A DNA stretch of 64,000 nt from Pseudoalteromonas apostichopi (lineage in GTDB: Bacteria; Pseudomonadota; Gammaproteobacteria; Enterobacterales; Alteromonadaceae), in contig NZ_AP028065.1 in the NCBI RefSeq assembly GCF_030297135.1, positions 2,604,001-2,668,000 of the forward strand, written 5' to 3'. Within the stretch, counting starts at the first letter, position 1, and every line of letters begins with the position of its first letter. Of this stretch, positions 7,373 through 15,725 are shown piece by piece. The position numbers and the translations under genes were made by a program. A model generated the notes under the pieces. The model was not told where the DNA came from. It searched no databases and saw only the letters and a list, made by a program, of their open reading frames with translations.

Positions 7373-9361
7373 ATGTCGTTGTTAGGTAAATTAACATTAG
7401 ACGCAATCCCGTTTCATGAACCAATTATCATGGTTACCATGACGGTTGTTGCTGTCTTAGGTCTGTTAGTGGCAGGCTTAGTAACAAAATATAAAAAGTG
7501 GGGCGTGATTTGGCACGACTGGATCACCTCAATTGACCATAAGCGTTTAGGTGTTATGTACATTATTCTTGCGCTTATCATGCTTTTCCGTGGTTTCGCG
7601 GATGCCATTATGATGCGACTGCAATTAGCAATGGCTACCGGCGGTGCAAGTGGTTACTTACCACCAGAGCACTATGACCAAATCTTTACGGCGCACGGGG
7701 TGATCATGATCATCTTTATGGCGATGCCGTTTATGATTGGTTTAATGAACATCATTTTACCTTTGCAAATTGGTGCCCGTGATGTTGCATTCCCATTCTT
7801 AAATAACCTTAGCTTTTGGTTAACTGCTGGCGGTGCAATCCTGATTAATATCTCACTATTCTTTGGTGAGTTTGCGAAAACAGGTTGGGTTGCATATCCA
7901 CCGCTGTCTGAGCTGTCATTTAGTCCAGGTGTCGGGGTCGACTATTATATATGGGCCTTGCAGATATCCGGCTTGGGTACCTTATTAACATCGGTAAACT
8001 TCTTAGCGACTGTATTTAAAATGCGTGCACCAGGCATGACATTAATGAAAATGCCTATTTTTACTTGGGCATGTACGTGGGCGAATATCTTAATTGCCGC
8101 ATCGTTCCCAATTTTAACTGCGGTACTGGCAATGCTAACGCTTGACCGTTATCTCGATTTCCACTTTTTTACCAATGAATTAGGTGGTAACGCGATGATG
8201 TACATCAACTTATTTTGGGCATGGGGTCACCCTGAAGTTTACATTCTGATCTTACCTGCGTTTGGTATTTTCTCAGAAGTTATCTCAACTTTTGCTGGTA
8301 AACGCCTGTTTGGTTATAAGTCGATGGTTTATGCAAGCGGTGCGATTTCAATTTTAGGTTTTATCGTTTGGCTTCATCATTTCTTTACTATGGGCTCAAG
8401 CGCTAACGTTAATGCCTTCTTTGGTGTTATGACCATGGTTATTGCGGTACCGACCGGGGTTAAGTTGTTTAACTGGTTATTCACTATGTACCGTGGTCGT
8501 TTACGTATTACTGTGCCTGTCCTTTGGACTTTAGGTTTCATGGTGACTTTCACTATCGGTGGTATGACCGGTGTGTTACTTGCTATTCCTGGTGCTGACT
8601 ACGTATTACATAACAGCTTATTCTTAATTGCTCACTTCCATAACACCATTATTGGTGGTGCGGTATTTGGTTATTTAGCTGGTTTTGCGTTTTGGTTCCC
8701 TAAAGCAATGGGCTTCAAACTTGACGAGAGCTGGGGCAGAAGATCTTTCTGGTGTTGGTTAATAGGTTTCTTCGTTGCATTCATGCCGTTATATGTACTT
8801 GGTTTCTTAGGTATGACACGTCGCTTAAATCACACTAACAACCCTGATTGGAACATTTGGTTATACATTGCAGCTGGCGGTGCGGTAATCATTATGTTCG
8901 GTATCTTGTTCCAAGTTGTGCAACTTGTAGTGAGCTTCAAAAATCGCGAGCAACTTGATGATACAACGGGCGATCCGTGGAATGGTCATACCCTTGAGTG
9001 GGCATCTGCTTCACCTCCGCAGTACTACAACTTTGCGAAAATCCCACATGTTGATGACATTGATGCGTGGACAGATATGAAAGAAAAAGGCTTAGCTTAC
9101 AAACAAGAAGCCTCTTATAGCCCAATTCATATGCCAAAAAATACATCAGCAGGTGTATTAATGAGCGCAGCTTTAACAACCTTCTGTTTTGCCATGATCT
9201 GGCACATTTGGTGGCTTGCAGCCTTTGGTTTACTGGGTGCTATCGTGGTGTTCATCAAACGTTGTTACACCAGCGATGTTGATTACTACGTGCAACCAGA
9301 TGAAATTGTTGAACTAGAAACGGCTCACAATACAGCCGCTACGAAGGAGGTGAATGCATGA
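7373..9361 (+). CDS. cyoB: Cytochrome bo3 ubiquinol oxidase subunit I
   Basis: The catalytic heme-copper subunit, 662 residues with about 15 helices. Visible hallmarks are RGFADAIMMR (the Arg and Asp of the quinone site), the heme-ligand HG in FTAHGVIMI, WGHPEVYIL (CuB His cross-linked to Tyr, with the D-channel glutamate), the HH pair in WLHHFFTMG, and HFHNTIIGG with the ligands of the high-spin and low-spin hemes. It begins 2 bases after the cyoA stop and its end overlaps cyoC by 4 bases, so translation is coupled. It reduces O2 with quinol and pumps protons. Confidence 0.98.
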   Translation: MSLLGKLTLDAIPFHEPIIMVTMTVVAVLGLLVAGLVTKYKKWGVIWHDWITSIDHKRLGVMYIILALIMLFRGFADAIMMRLQLAMATGGASGYLPPEHYDQIFTAHGVIMIIFMAMPFMIGLMNIILPLQIGARDVAFPFLNNLSFWLTAGGAILINISLFFGEFAKTGWVAYPPLSELSFSPGVGVDYYIWALQISGLGTLLTSVNFLATVFKMRAPGMTLMKMPIFTWACTWANILIAASFPILTAVLAMLTLDRYLDFHFFTNELGGNAMMYINLFWAWGHPEVYILILPAFGIFSEVISTFAGKRLFGYKSMVYASGAISILGFIVWLHHFFTMGSSANVNAFFGVMTMVIAVPTGVKLFNWLFTMYRGRLRITVPVLWTLGFMVTFTIGGMTGVLLAIPGADYVLHNSLFLIAHFHNTIIGGAVFGYLAGFAFWFPKAMGFKLDESWGRRSFWCWLIGFFVAFMPLYVLGFLGMTRRLNHTNNPDWNIWLYIAAGGAVIIMFGILFQVVQLVVSFKNREQLDDTTGDPWNGHTLEWASASPPQYYNFAKIPHVDDIDAWTDMKEKGLAYKQEASYSPIHMPKNTSAGVLMSAALTTFCFAMIWHIWWLAAFGLLGAIVVFIKRCYTSDVDYYVQPDEIVELETAHNTAATKEVNA

Positions 9362-9993
9362 GTACCATTTCTGCAGGACTCGACACCTTAAACAGCGCAC
9401 ACGGTCATATCGATGCACATGACCATGAGCACCACGATACAGGTGGTAACACCGTATTTGGTTTCTGGCTTTACCTTATGACTGATTGCCTGTTGTTTGC
9501 ATCATTCTTTGCAACCTATGCAGTATTGTTCATGAATACTGCTGGCGGTGTGTCCGGTAAAGACATTTTTGAACTTGATTTTGTTGCGGTTGAAACCGCA
9601 GCACTACTACTCAGTAGTATCACTTTTGGTTTTGCGATGATCTCTGCTCACGGGCAGAAAAAGGCGGCTACTTTAACTTGGTTGCTGGTTACCTTTGCCT
9701 TTGGTGCTGTGTTTATTGGTATGGAAGTATATGAATTCCATCACCTAATTGCGCATGGCAATGGCCCTCAGCAAAGTGCCTTTTTAACATCGTTCTTCTC
9801 TTTAGTGGGCTTACACGGTCTTCACGTTACAGCAGGTCTTATTTGGATGACTGTCCTGATGATTGAAGTTGTGCGCCGTGGTTTAAACCCACAAACAGTG
9901 ACACGCCTAAGTTGTTTAAGCTTATTCTGGCACTTCTTAGATGTGGTGTGGATCTGTGTATTTACCGTTGTTTATTTAATGGGAGCAATGTAA
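9358..9993 (+). CDS. cyoC: Cytochrome bo3 ubiquinol oxidase subunit III
   Basis: 211 residues, five predicted helices, in the usual length range. Family features are FGFWLYLMTDCLLFASFFATYAVL at the first helix (shown here as a single recognised block) and GLHGLHVTAGLIWM in the fourth. The N-terminus is unusually rich in His (HGHIDAHDHEHHD), a common trait in this group. ATGA overlap with cyoB and overlap of its TAA with the ATG of cyoD support a single translation-coupled operon. Confidence 0.96.
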   Translation: MSTISAGLDTLNSAHGHIDAHDHEHHDTGGNTVFGFWLYLMTDCLLFASFFATYAVLFMNTAGGVSGKDIFELDFVAVETAALLLSSITFGFAMISAHGQKKAATLTWLLVTFAFGAVFIGMEVYEFHHLIAHGNGPQQSAFLTSFFSLVGLHGLHVTAGLIWMTVLMIEVVRRGLNPQTVTRLSCLSLFWHFLDVVWICVFTVVYLMGAM

Positions 9994-10352
9994 TGAGTCA
10001 CAGTGAATCACATGTAATTAATAACTTAGAAGTTCATGCACATAATGATCAATCACATGGCAGCGTTAAAGACTATTTAATTGGTTTTGTTTTGTCAGTG
10101 GTTTTAACAGCTATTCCATTTTGGGCTGTGATGAGTGGCTCGTTTTCTAAAACGACCACTGCATGGTGCATCGTGAGCATGGCGATTGTGCAAATTTGGG
10201 TGCATTTGAAATATTTCTTACACCTAAACTTCAAAACAGAAGACGGCAAAGCAAGTTCATTGTCGTTTATCTTTAGTGCTTTAATCATCGTGATGGTGGT
10301 TGGTTTGTCGGTGTGGATCATCTACGAATCGAACGCCATGATGATGTACTAA
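9993..10352 (+). CDS. cyoD: Cytochrome bo3 ubiquinol oxidase subunit IV
   Basis: 119 residues with three helices (about 30-50, 55-75 and 90-112), matching the small assembly subunit CyoD. ATG 9993 overlaps the cyoC stop (TAATG) and is preceded by GGGAG; the frame stays open upstream inside cyoC but that part is a shadow. The motif VQIWVHLKYFLHLNF is typical. The gene is followed by a long hairpin before cyoE. Confidence 0.94.
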   Translation: MSHSESHVINNLEVHAHNDQSHGSVKDYLIGFVLSVVLTAIPFWAVMSGSFSKTTTAWCIVSMAIVQIWVHLKYFLHLNFKTEDGKASSLSFIFSALIIVMVVGLSVWIIYESNAMMMY

Positions 10353-10382
10353 TAACAATTACTTTGTAATTGGTAAAAAGAT

Positions 10383-10457
10383 TTACGAAAGGAGCTGGTT
10401 AGTCTGAGGTTGTGTCTCCAGTTCTTACAGTCTGTTACTAACTAGTTTCTTTCGTAA
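10383..10457 (+). ncRNA. Long intercistronic stem-loop between cyoD and cyoE
   Basis: Arms 10383-10403 and 10437-10457 pair over all 21 bases in RNA: 18 Watson-Crick pairs and three G-U pairs, with a 33-base loop. All three differences from perfect pairing are G-U, as expected of a stem kept at the RNA level, though three cases could be chance. There is no T run after it, so it is not a simple terminator. It may be a processing or stability element, or the relic of a small inverted-repeat element. It ends 38 bases before the preferred cyoE start. Confidence 0.6.
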
Positions 10458-10494
10458 TATTGCGTTTGTGCTGAAAATTAGAGGAGTCGAGGAA

Positions 10495-11379
10495 GTGTTT
10501 CGACGTTATTTAAATGTCACTAAACCTGGCATTATCATGGGCAATTTGATCTCTGTCGCTGGGGGATTCTTGCTAGCCTCTCGCGGTGATATTGACCCAT
10601 GGTTAATGATCGCAACCTTACTAGGGTTATCTTTAGTAGTGGCATCAGGATGCGCGATCAATAACGTAATTGATCGTGATATTGATGTTGCTATGGCGCG
10701 CACTCGCAAACGCGTCACAGTAACTGGCGAAATGTCAGCAAAGGCAGCTATGGCACATGGCATCGTGCTTGGTGTTATTGGTTTCGGCTTATTAGCTGTG
10801 TATACCAACGTAGTGGCACTCTTATTTGCTACTTTTGGTTACGTCATCTACGTAGGTGTGTACAGCTTATATATGAAACGTCGTTCTGTGTACGGCACCT
10901 TTGTAGGAAGTTTATCTGGCGCAGTACCACCTGTAGTGGGGTATTGTGCCGTGACTGGGCAGTTTGATGCTGGTGCTGTGATTTTATTGGTTATGTTTAG
11001 TCTATGGCAAATGCCTCATTCATATGCAATTGCAATCTTTCGTTATAACGACTACCAAGCGGCCAGAATTCCTGTGTTACCTGTAGCGCAGGGGATCGAG
11101 AAGGCAAAGCATCACATTGTTTTATATATCGCCGTGTATGCGTTGGTTGTGATGTTATTAACCATTAGTGGTTATACAGGTTTAGCCTTTATGGCTGTAG
11201 CTTGTACAACGAGTTTTTGGTGGTTGCTAATGGCGCTTCGTGGCTATCGTCGCAATATTGATGTAAGCGGCTGGGCGCGCCAAGTGTTTGCTTTTTCAAT
11301 TGTAAACATCACGGTTTTGAGCATAGCTATGGCTTTAGATTACCATTCGGTAGCTCCACAGCTACTTGTTTTAACTTAG
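10495..11379 (+). CDS. cyoE: Heme O synthase (protoheme IX farnesyltransferase)
   Basis: CyoE farnesylates heme b to heme o for the CyoB active site; it is an integral-membrane UbiA-type prenyltransferase. The 294-residue protein has NVIDRDIDVAMARTRKR (Asp60 and Asp64 of the first Asp-rich motif) and a second polar motif in FRYNDYQAARIPV. I prefer GTG 10495, giving MFRRYLNVTKPGI, which matches the usual N-terminus; GAGGAG lies just upstream. An in-frame GTG at 10468 would add nine residues. It is the last gene of the cyo operon and is followed by a strong terminator. Confidence 0.95.
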   Translation: MFRRYLNVTKPGIIMGNLISVAGGFLLASRGDIDPWLMIATLLGLSLVVASGCAINNVIDRDIDVAMARTRKRVTVTGEMSAKAAMAHGIVLGVIGFGLLAVYTNVVALLFATFGYVIYVGVYSLYMKRRSVYGTFVGSLSGAVPPVVGYCAVTGQFDAGAVILLVMFSLWQMPHSYAIAIFRYNDYQAARIPVLPVAQGIEKAKHHIVLYIAVYALVVMLLTISGYTGLAFMAVACTTSFWWLLMALRGYRRNIDVSGWARQVFAFSIVNITVLSIAMALDYHSVAPQLLVLT

Positions 11380-11416
11380 AAAAAAGTTGCTAACATATCC
11401 CAATGTTACAGTAGCA

Positions 11417-11450
11417 AAGGCCCGGTTTTTTTCTCCACCGGGCCTTTTTT
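11417..11450 (+). terminator. Rho-independent terminator of the cyo operon
   Basis: A 10-bp stem AAGGCCCGGT/ACCGGGCCTT with a T-rich loop and a following T run. It ends the cyo operon and may also serve the converging minus-strand gene at 11462. Confidence 0.9.
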
Positions 11451-11461
11451 CTTTGTCGTTA

Positions 11462-12370
11462 TTAAAAGCGAGCCGCTTGTTCAACTACAATGCCGTGACG
11501 AGCCGCTAAACGGCGATGATCTTTATCATAACCCCCACCAATTACGGTTGCGACAGGTACATTGCGCTCAAGGCAGCGCTTGAAGACTAAATGGTCGCGT
11601 TGCTCTATCCCTTGCCAGCTTATATCAAGTTTACCTAAACCATCTTGCTGCCATACATCAACACCTGCATCATAAAGTACTAAATCTGGGTTTAGGGTGT
11701 TTAATAAATAACTCAGCGTATCGTCAACAACGCCTAGGTATTCACTGTCAGCGACATTCGGTGCTAAACCTATGTCTAAGTCGCTGGCTGATTTTCGAAA
11801 CGGAAAATTCTTTTCACAGTGAATAGAGCAGGTATAGGCGTAGGGCTGATGTTCCAGCATTGCTGCGGTACCATCACCTTGATGAACATCTAAATCAAAA
11901 ATAAGTATATTGGTCACTTCGCCACTTTTTATCAGGGTTTCGCTGGTGAAAGCTAAGTCGTTTACCATGCAATAGCCTGAGCCAAAGTCAGTATGAGCAT
12001 GGTGAGTGCCACCGGCTAAGTGACAAGCGATGCCATGTTTAAGTGCTAAGCGTGCTGCTTGTAAGGTGCCAAGTGGGGCGGTAAAAGTACGTGCCATCAG
12101 CTCTTTTGACCAAGGTAAGCCAATGCGGCGCATCGCCTTTTCATCTAATCTATTATGCCAAAGGTCGTTGATGTAATTTTCACAGTGCACTAATTCAAGG
12201 GGCTCTGGGGTGCCAAGCACCGGCTGTGTTAGGTTGTCATTTATTAATCCAAGGCTTTGTACATGCTCATATAAATAAGCAAACTTACTCATCACAAAGC
12301 GATGGTTAGGATCGAAACTAAACGAGTAATTTGGGTGATACACCAAGGGTAAGTGGGGATTTAACTGCAT
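11462..12370 (-). CDS. Histone-deacetylase-family (AcuC/HDAC-like) hydrolase
   Basis: 302 residues across a single arginase-fold deacetylase domain. The active-site pair is in GGTHHAHTDFGSGYC (His123, His124); zinc ligands Asp161 and His163 are in DLDVHQGDG, with the third Asp in LYDAGVDVWQQDGLG; GGGYD closes the site. Bacterial members deacetylate small acetylated amines or lysines; the substrate cannot be read from sequence. The start is ATG 12370, and there are 53 bases to the PilZ gene upstream in the same direction, so the two may share a transcript. Confidence 0.9.
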   Translation of the reverse strand: MQLNPHLPLVYHPNYSFSFDPNHRFVMSKFAYLYEHVQSLGLINDNLTQPVLGTPEPLELVHCENYINDLWHNRLDEKAMRRIGLPWSKELMARTFTAPLGTLQAARLALKHGIACHLAGGTHHAHTDFGSGYCMVNDLAFTSETLIKSGEVTNILIFDLDVHQGDGTAAMLEHQPYAYTCSIHCEKNFPFRKSASDLDIGLAPNVADSEYLGVVDDTLSYLLNTLNPDLVLYDAGVDVWQQDGLGKLDISWQGIEQRDHLVFKRCLERNVPVATVIGGGYDKDHRRLAARHGIVVEQAARF

Positions 12371-12423
12371 AGCTCATTGGATAGCTGAATTTGCTACAGC
12401 ATAACGAATCTACTGGCAAATGT

Positions 12424-12789
12424 TTACTCTGGTGCGTGAATTAAATGGCCCAACTCGCGATGTAATAATGCTTCATCACCCAAGTTTAGCTCAATCAGTC
12501 GTTTTAAGTGAGTAATACTATCAATATCTATATGTTCACAGCGAAGGCCTGCATGTTGATGCTCAATATGGCACAGCTCCACTTGCATTTTTATCTCGAT
12601 ATTTGACTCTGGCAGGGTAAAGATTAAGTCTGCCTTACTATGAATAGGCACTAAAAATGAATCACTTTTAGTAATAAGCGCACCTTGCAAAGATAGATCA
12701 AGTAACTGACAGTGGTAGTCGTTATCTTCGATGCGAAGGATCGCAGGGCAAGAAAATAATACCCGCGAAAACTCTCTGCGTTCATTCAT
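12424..12789 (-). CDS. PilZ-domain protein
   Basis: 121 residues, essentially one PilZ domain. The c-di-GMP-binding signature is present: ERREFSR at residues 3-9 (RxxxR) and LDLSLQGALI about 25 residues later (D/NxSxxG). Such proteins sense c-di-GMP and usually alter motility, adhesion or surface polysaccharide; the target is unknown here. It is followed by the HDAC-like gene on the same strand. A diguanylate cyclase is encoded 7 kb away at 19632, but no functional link is shown. Confidence 0.85.
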   Translation of the reverse strand: MNERREFSRVLFSCPAILRIEDNDYHCQLLDLSLQGALITKSDSFLVPIHSKADLIFTLPESNIEIKMQVELCHIEHQHAGLRCEHIDIDSITHLKRLIELNLGDEALLHRELGHLIHAPE

Positions 12790-12864
12790 AACTTTATCTC
12801 CACCTATATTAACTTAATGAGTATAGATCATTATGAAATTAGTGAGAGAAATGATTATAGCAAC

Positions 12865-12891
12865 AAAAAAGCCCCTAAATCGGGGCTTTTT
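12865..12891 (-). terminator. Rho-independent terminator after ettA
   Basis: AAAAAAGCCCC/GGGGCTTTTT with a short loop; on the minus strand it follows the ettA stop by 14 bases and has a T run. It separates ettA from the PilZ gene. Confidence 0.88.
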
Positions 12892-12904
12892 GAGTATCAG
12901 CTAA

Positions 12905-14578
12905 TTAGCCAATTTTTTTGTATTTAATACGCTTAGGTTGTGCCGCTTCTGCGCCTAAGGTTTTCTTCAGCCACTCTTCGTATTCTGTGTAGTTACCATC
13001 GAAGAAGTTAATTTGGCCTTCGTCACGGTAATCAAGAATATGTGTAGCAATACGGTCAAGGAACCAACGGTCATGCGAGATACACATTACACAGCCTGGG
13101 AACTCTAAAATAGCGTTCTCAAGTGCACGTAATGTTTCAACGTCTAGGTCATTGGTAGGCTCATCCAGTAGTAACACGTTACCACCTGCTTTTAATAACT
13201 TAGCTAGATGTAAACGGTTGCGCTCACCACCTGATAAGTCTTTAACGAATTTTTGTTGGTCGTTACCTTTGAAGTTAAAGCGGCCAACATAGGCACGGCT
13301 TGGGAATTCAAAGTTACCAATTTTTAATACGTCTTGGCCGTTTGAGATTTCTTGGAAAACGGTGTTGCTTTCGTCCATGTCACCACGGAACTGATCAACG
13401 GTTGCAAGCTCAACAGTATCACCAACAAGGATCTCACCGCTATCTGGCGTTTCTTCACCACTTAGCATTTTGAACAGGGTTGATTTACCCGCACCATTAG
13501 CGCCGATAATACCTACGATAGCGCCTTTTGGCATTGCAAAGTTTAAGTCATCGATTAATACGCGATCGCCAAAGCTTTTCTTCAGACCTTTCACTTCGAT
13601 AACTTGGTCACCTAAGCGTGGACCCGGTGGAATGAATAGTTCATTCGTTTCGTTACGCTTTTGGTAATCGTTTTGCTGTAGCTCAGAGAACTGTGCCATA
13701 CGTGCTTTAGACTTAGCTTGACGGCCTTTCGGGTTTGAACGAACCCATTCAAGTTCTTGCGCGATTGATTTTTGACGTGCTTTTTCAGATTTCTGTTCTT
13801 GTTGTAAACGTAAATCTTTTTGCTCAAGCCACGATGAGTAGTTACCTTCCCAAGGAATACCTTCACCACGGTCAAGTTCTAAAATCCAACCTGCTACGTT
13901 ATCTAAGAAGTAACGGTCGTGGGTTACAGCAACCACGGTACCTTCGTAATCGTGTAAGAAGCGCTCTAACCAAGCAACTGACTCAGCATCTAAGTGGTTG
14001 GTTGGCTCGTCAAGAATAAGCATATCTGGTTTTTCAAGTAGTAAACGACAGATCGCAACACGGCGACGCTCACCACCCGAAAGGTGTTCAATTTTTGCAT
14101 CCCAAGGTGGAAGACGTAATGCATCAGCTGCACGCTCTAACACGTTGTCGATATTGTGACCGTCGTGCGCTTGGATGATAGCTTCAAGTTCGCCTTGCTC
14201 TTTAGCAAGTGCATCGAAGTCAGCACCGTCCATTGCATACTCGTTGTATACTTCATCAAGGCGGTTTAGTGCATTTTTAACTTCGCTTACTGCTTCTTCT
14301 ACTGTTTCGCGAACTGTTTTGCTTTCGTCAAGCACTGGCTCTTGCGGTAAGTAACCGATTTTAGTGCCAGGTTGAGGGCGAGCTTCACCTTCAAAGTCTT
14401 GATCAACACCAGCCATAATGCGAAGTAACGTTGATTTACCTGCACCGTTTAGACCTAGCACACCAATTTTTGCGCCTGGGAAAAAGTGTAAAGAAATATC
14501 TTTTAAGATAGTGCGCTTAGGTGGCACAACCTTAGAAACTCGACTCATCGAGAATATAAACTTATCTGGTAACACCAT
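12905..14578 (-). CDS. ettA: Energy-dependent translational throttle protein EttA (ABC-F)
   Basis: An ABC-F ATPase that binds the ribosomal E site and adjusts the first elongation step to energy charge. Two nucleotide-binding domains are visible: GLNGAGKST, LSGGERRR and LILDEPTNHLD in the first, GANGAGKST, LSGGERNR and LLLDEPTNDLD in the second, joined by the charged linker. There is no membrane segment. I chose ATG 14578 (MVLPDKFIFSMSRVSKVVPPKR), matching the family N-terminus; a TTG five codons further up has nothing to favour it. Length 557 is standard. It is monocistronic. Confidence 0.96.
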   Translation of the reverse strand: MVLPDKFIFSMSRVSKVVPPKRTILKDISLHFFPGAKIGVLGLNGAGKSTLLRIMAGVDQDFEGEARPQPGTKIGYLPQEPVLDESKTVRETVEEAVSEVKNALNRLDEVYNEYAMDGADFDALAKEQGELEAIIQAHDGHNIDNVLERAADALRLPPWDAKIEHLSGGERRRVAICRLLLEKPDMLILDEPTNHLDAESVAWLERFLHDYEGTVVAVTHDRYFLDNVAGWILELDRGEGIPWEGNYSSWLEQKDLRLQQEQKSEKARQKSIAQELEWVRSNPKGRQAKSKARMAQFSELQQNDYQKRNETNELFIPPGPRLGDQVIEVKGLKKSFGDRVLIDDLNFAMPKGAIVGIIGANGAGKSTLFKMLSGEETPDSGEILVGDTVELATVDQFRGDMDESNTVFQEISNGQDVLKIGNFEFPSRAYVGRFNFKGNDQQKFVKDLSGGERNRLHLAKLLKAGGNVLLLDEPTNDLDVETLRALENAILEFPGCVMCISHDRWFLDRIATHILDYRDEGQINFFDGNYTEYEEWLKKTLGAEAAQPKRIKYKKIG

Positions 14579-14688
14579 GAAAGGAGCCTTCAATTTATAA
14601 GAAAAATTAACAGCGTATATTGTAGAGGCTCTGTCGCGTATACGTCAACGAAACAGGCTTTTATGGGCTTTGCTTTCAAACAAATAAA

Positions 14689-14720
14689 ATTCATTTGGAC
14701 ATCTAAACATCTAGAGGTTG
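14689..14720 (+). promoter_or_regulatory. MetJ-type operator upstream of metA
   Basis: Tandem 8-mers GGACATCT (14697-14704) and AAACATCT (14705-14712), with a weaker flanking unit AGAGGTTG, resemble repeats of the MetJ box AGACGTCT. MetJ binds two or more adjacent boxes with S-adenosylmethionine as corepressor. The position, 58 bases upstream of the metA start, is right for control of metA-metH. No metJ gene is in the window. Confidence 0.7.
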
Positions 14721-14777
14721 AAATTTCTAACTATCCGTTCATAATTAGCAGTCAGATAAGTATGCTCGGAGCCAGCT

Positions 14778-15725
14778 ATGCCCATTACAGTAAAAGATGA
14801 ATTGCCAGCCATTGCAAAATTACGTCAAGAGAACGTGTTTGTAATGCCAAAAAGTCGTGCTAAAACGCAAGAGATTCGTCCAATGCGTTTGGCTATCTTA
14901 AACTTAATGCCAAACAAAGTTGAAACCGAAGTGCAATTTATTCGATTATTAGCTAACTCACCGTTACAAGTTAATGTTGAGTTGCTGAGGTTGGATACTC
15001 ATCGCACGAGTAGTAACTCTGAGCAGCATATGGATACTTTCTATCGTTATTTTTCAGAAGTGAAAGATAATAACTACGATGCCATGATCATAACAGGCGC
15101 GCCGCTTGCTCATTTAGAGTATGACGAAGTTGCTTACTGGGATGAACTAAAAGTTATTTTAGATTGGGCAGAGCAGCATGTTACGTCTACGTTGTTTTCG
15201 TGTTGGGCGGCCCATGCTGGGCTTTATCATCACTATGGTCTGAAGCGTGATCTGAAACCAAATAAACTCAGTGGCGTATTTACCCATAAAAGTTATTTTG
15301 ATCATGCGGCACTTACCCGAGGCTTTGATGACACCTTTTTAGTGCCACATTCTCGCTATGGTCATATTGATATCGAGAAGATCAATGCCTGCGATGAGCT
15401 GGTTGTGTTAGCAGGCTCTGAGCGAGTAGGTGCCTATTTAATTAAAAATAAATCAGGTAGCCAAGTATATATTACGGGCCATCCAGAGTACGATGCCCAT
15501 ACCCTAAAAGGGGAGTATTTGCGTGACCAAGAAAAATCAGCTGATGCGCCTAAGCCAGAAAACTACTTCCCTGACGATAACCCAGATAACGAACCGTCGA
15601 AAACGTGGCAAAGCCATGCCTTTTTATTGTTTTCGAATTGGTTAAACTATTATGTGTACCAAACTACACCGTATGATATTAACTTAGTTAGCCAAGATGT
15701 AAGGACTAACAACTATGCCGAGTAA
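14778..15725 (+). CDS. metA: Homoserine O-acyltransferase MetA
   Basis: First committed step of methionine synthesis: acylation of homoserine, normally with succinyl-CoA in this lineage. The catalytic Cys142 lies in FSCWAAHAG, and the His/Glu pair in GHPEYD falls at about 235-237, the same numbering as the Escherichia coli enzyme; length 315. Residue 111, which is Gly in succinyl-CoA enzymes and Glu in acetyl-CoA enzymes, is Ala here (TGAPLAHLEY), so the acyl donor is not settled by this position. The MetJ-type site is upstream, and the last 11 bases overlap metH1. Confidence 0.96.
   Translation: MPITVKDELPAIAKLRQENVFVMPKSRAKTQEIRPMRLAILNLMPNKVETEVQFIRLLANSPLQVNVELLRLDTHRTSSNSEQHMDTFYRYFSEVKDNNYDAMIITGAPLAHLEYDEVAYWDELKVILDWAEQHVTSTLFSCWAAHAGLYHHYGLKRDLKPNKLSGVFTHKSYFDHAALTRGFDDTFLVPHSRYGHIDIEKINACDELVVLAGSERVGAYLIKNKSGSQVYITGHPEYDAHTLKGEYLRDQEKSADAPKPENYFPDDNPDNEPSKTWQSHAFLLFSNWLNYYVYQTTPYDINLVSQDVRTNNYAE

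Noticed and set aside
9912..9992. Longer N-terminus for CyoD
   Set aside because: The extension lies within cyoC; ATG 9993 has the ribosome site and fits the family length.
13470..14019. Plus-strand frames opposite ettA and many similar frames opposite lepA, cyoB and metH2
   Set aside because: They are antisense shadows of strongly conserved genes with no start signals or recognisable motifs.
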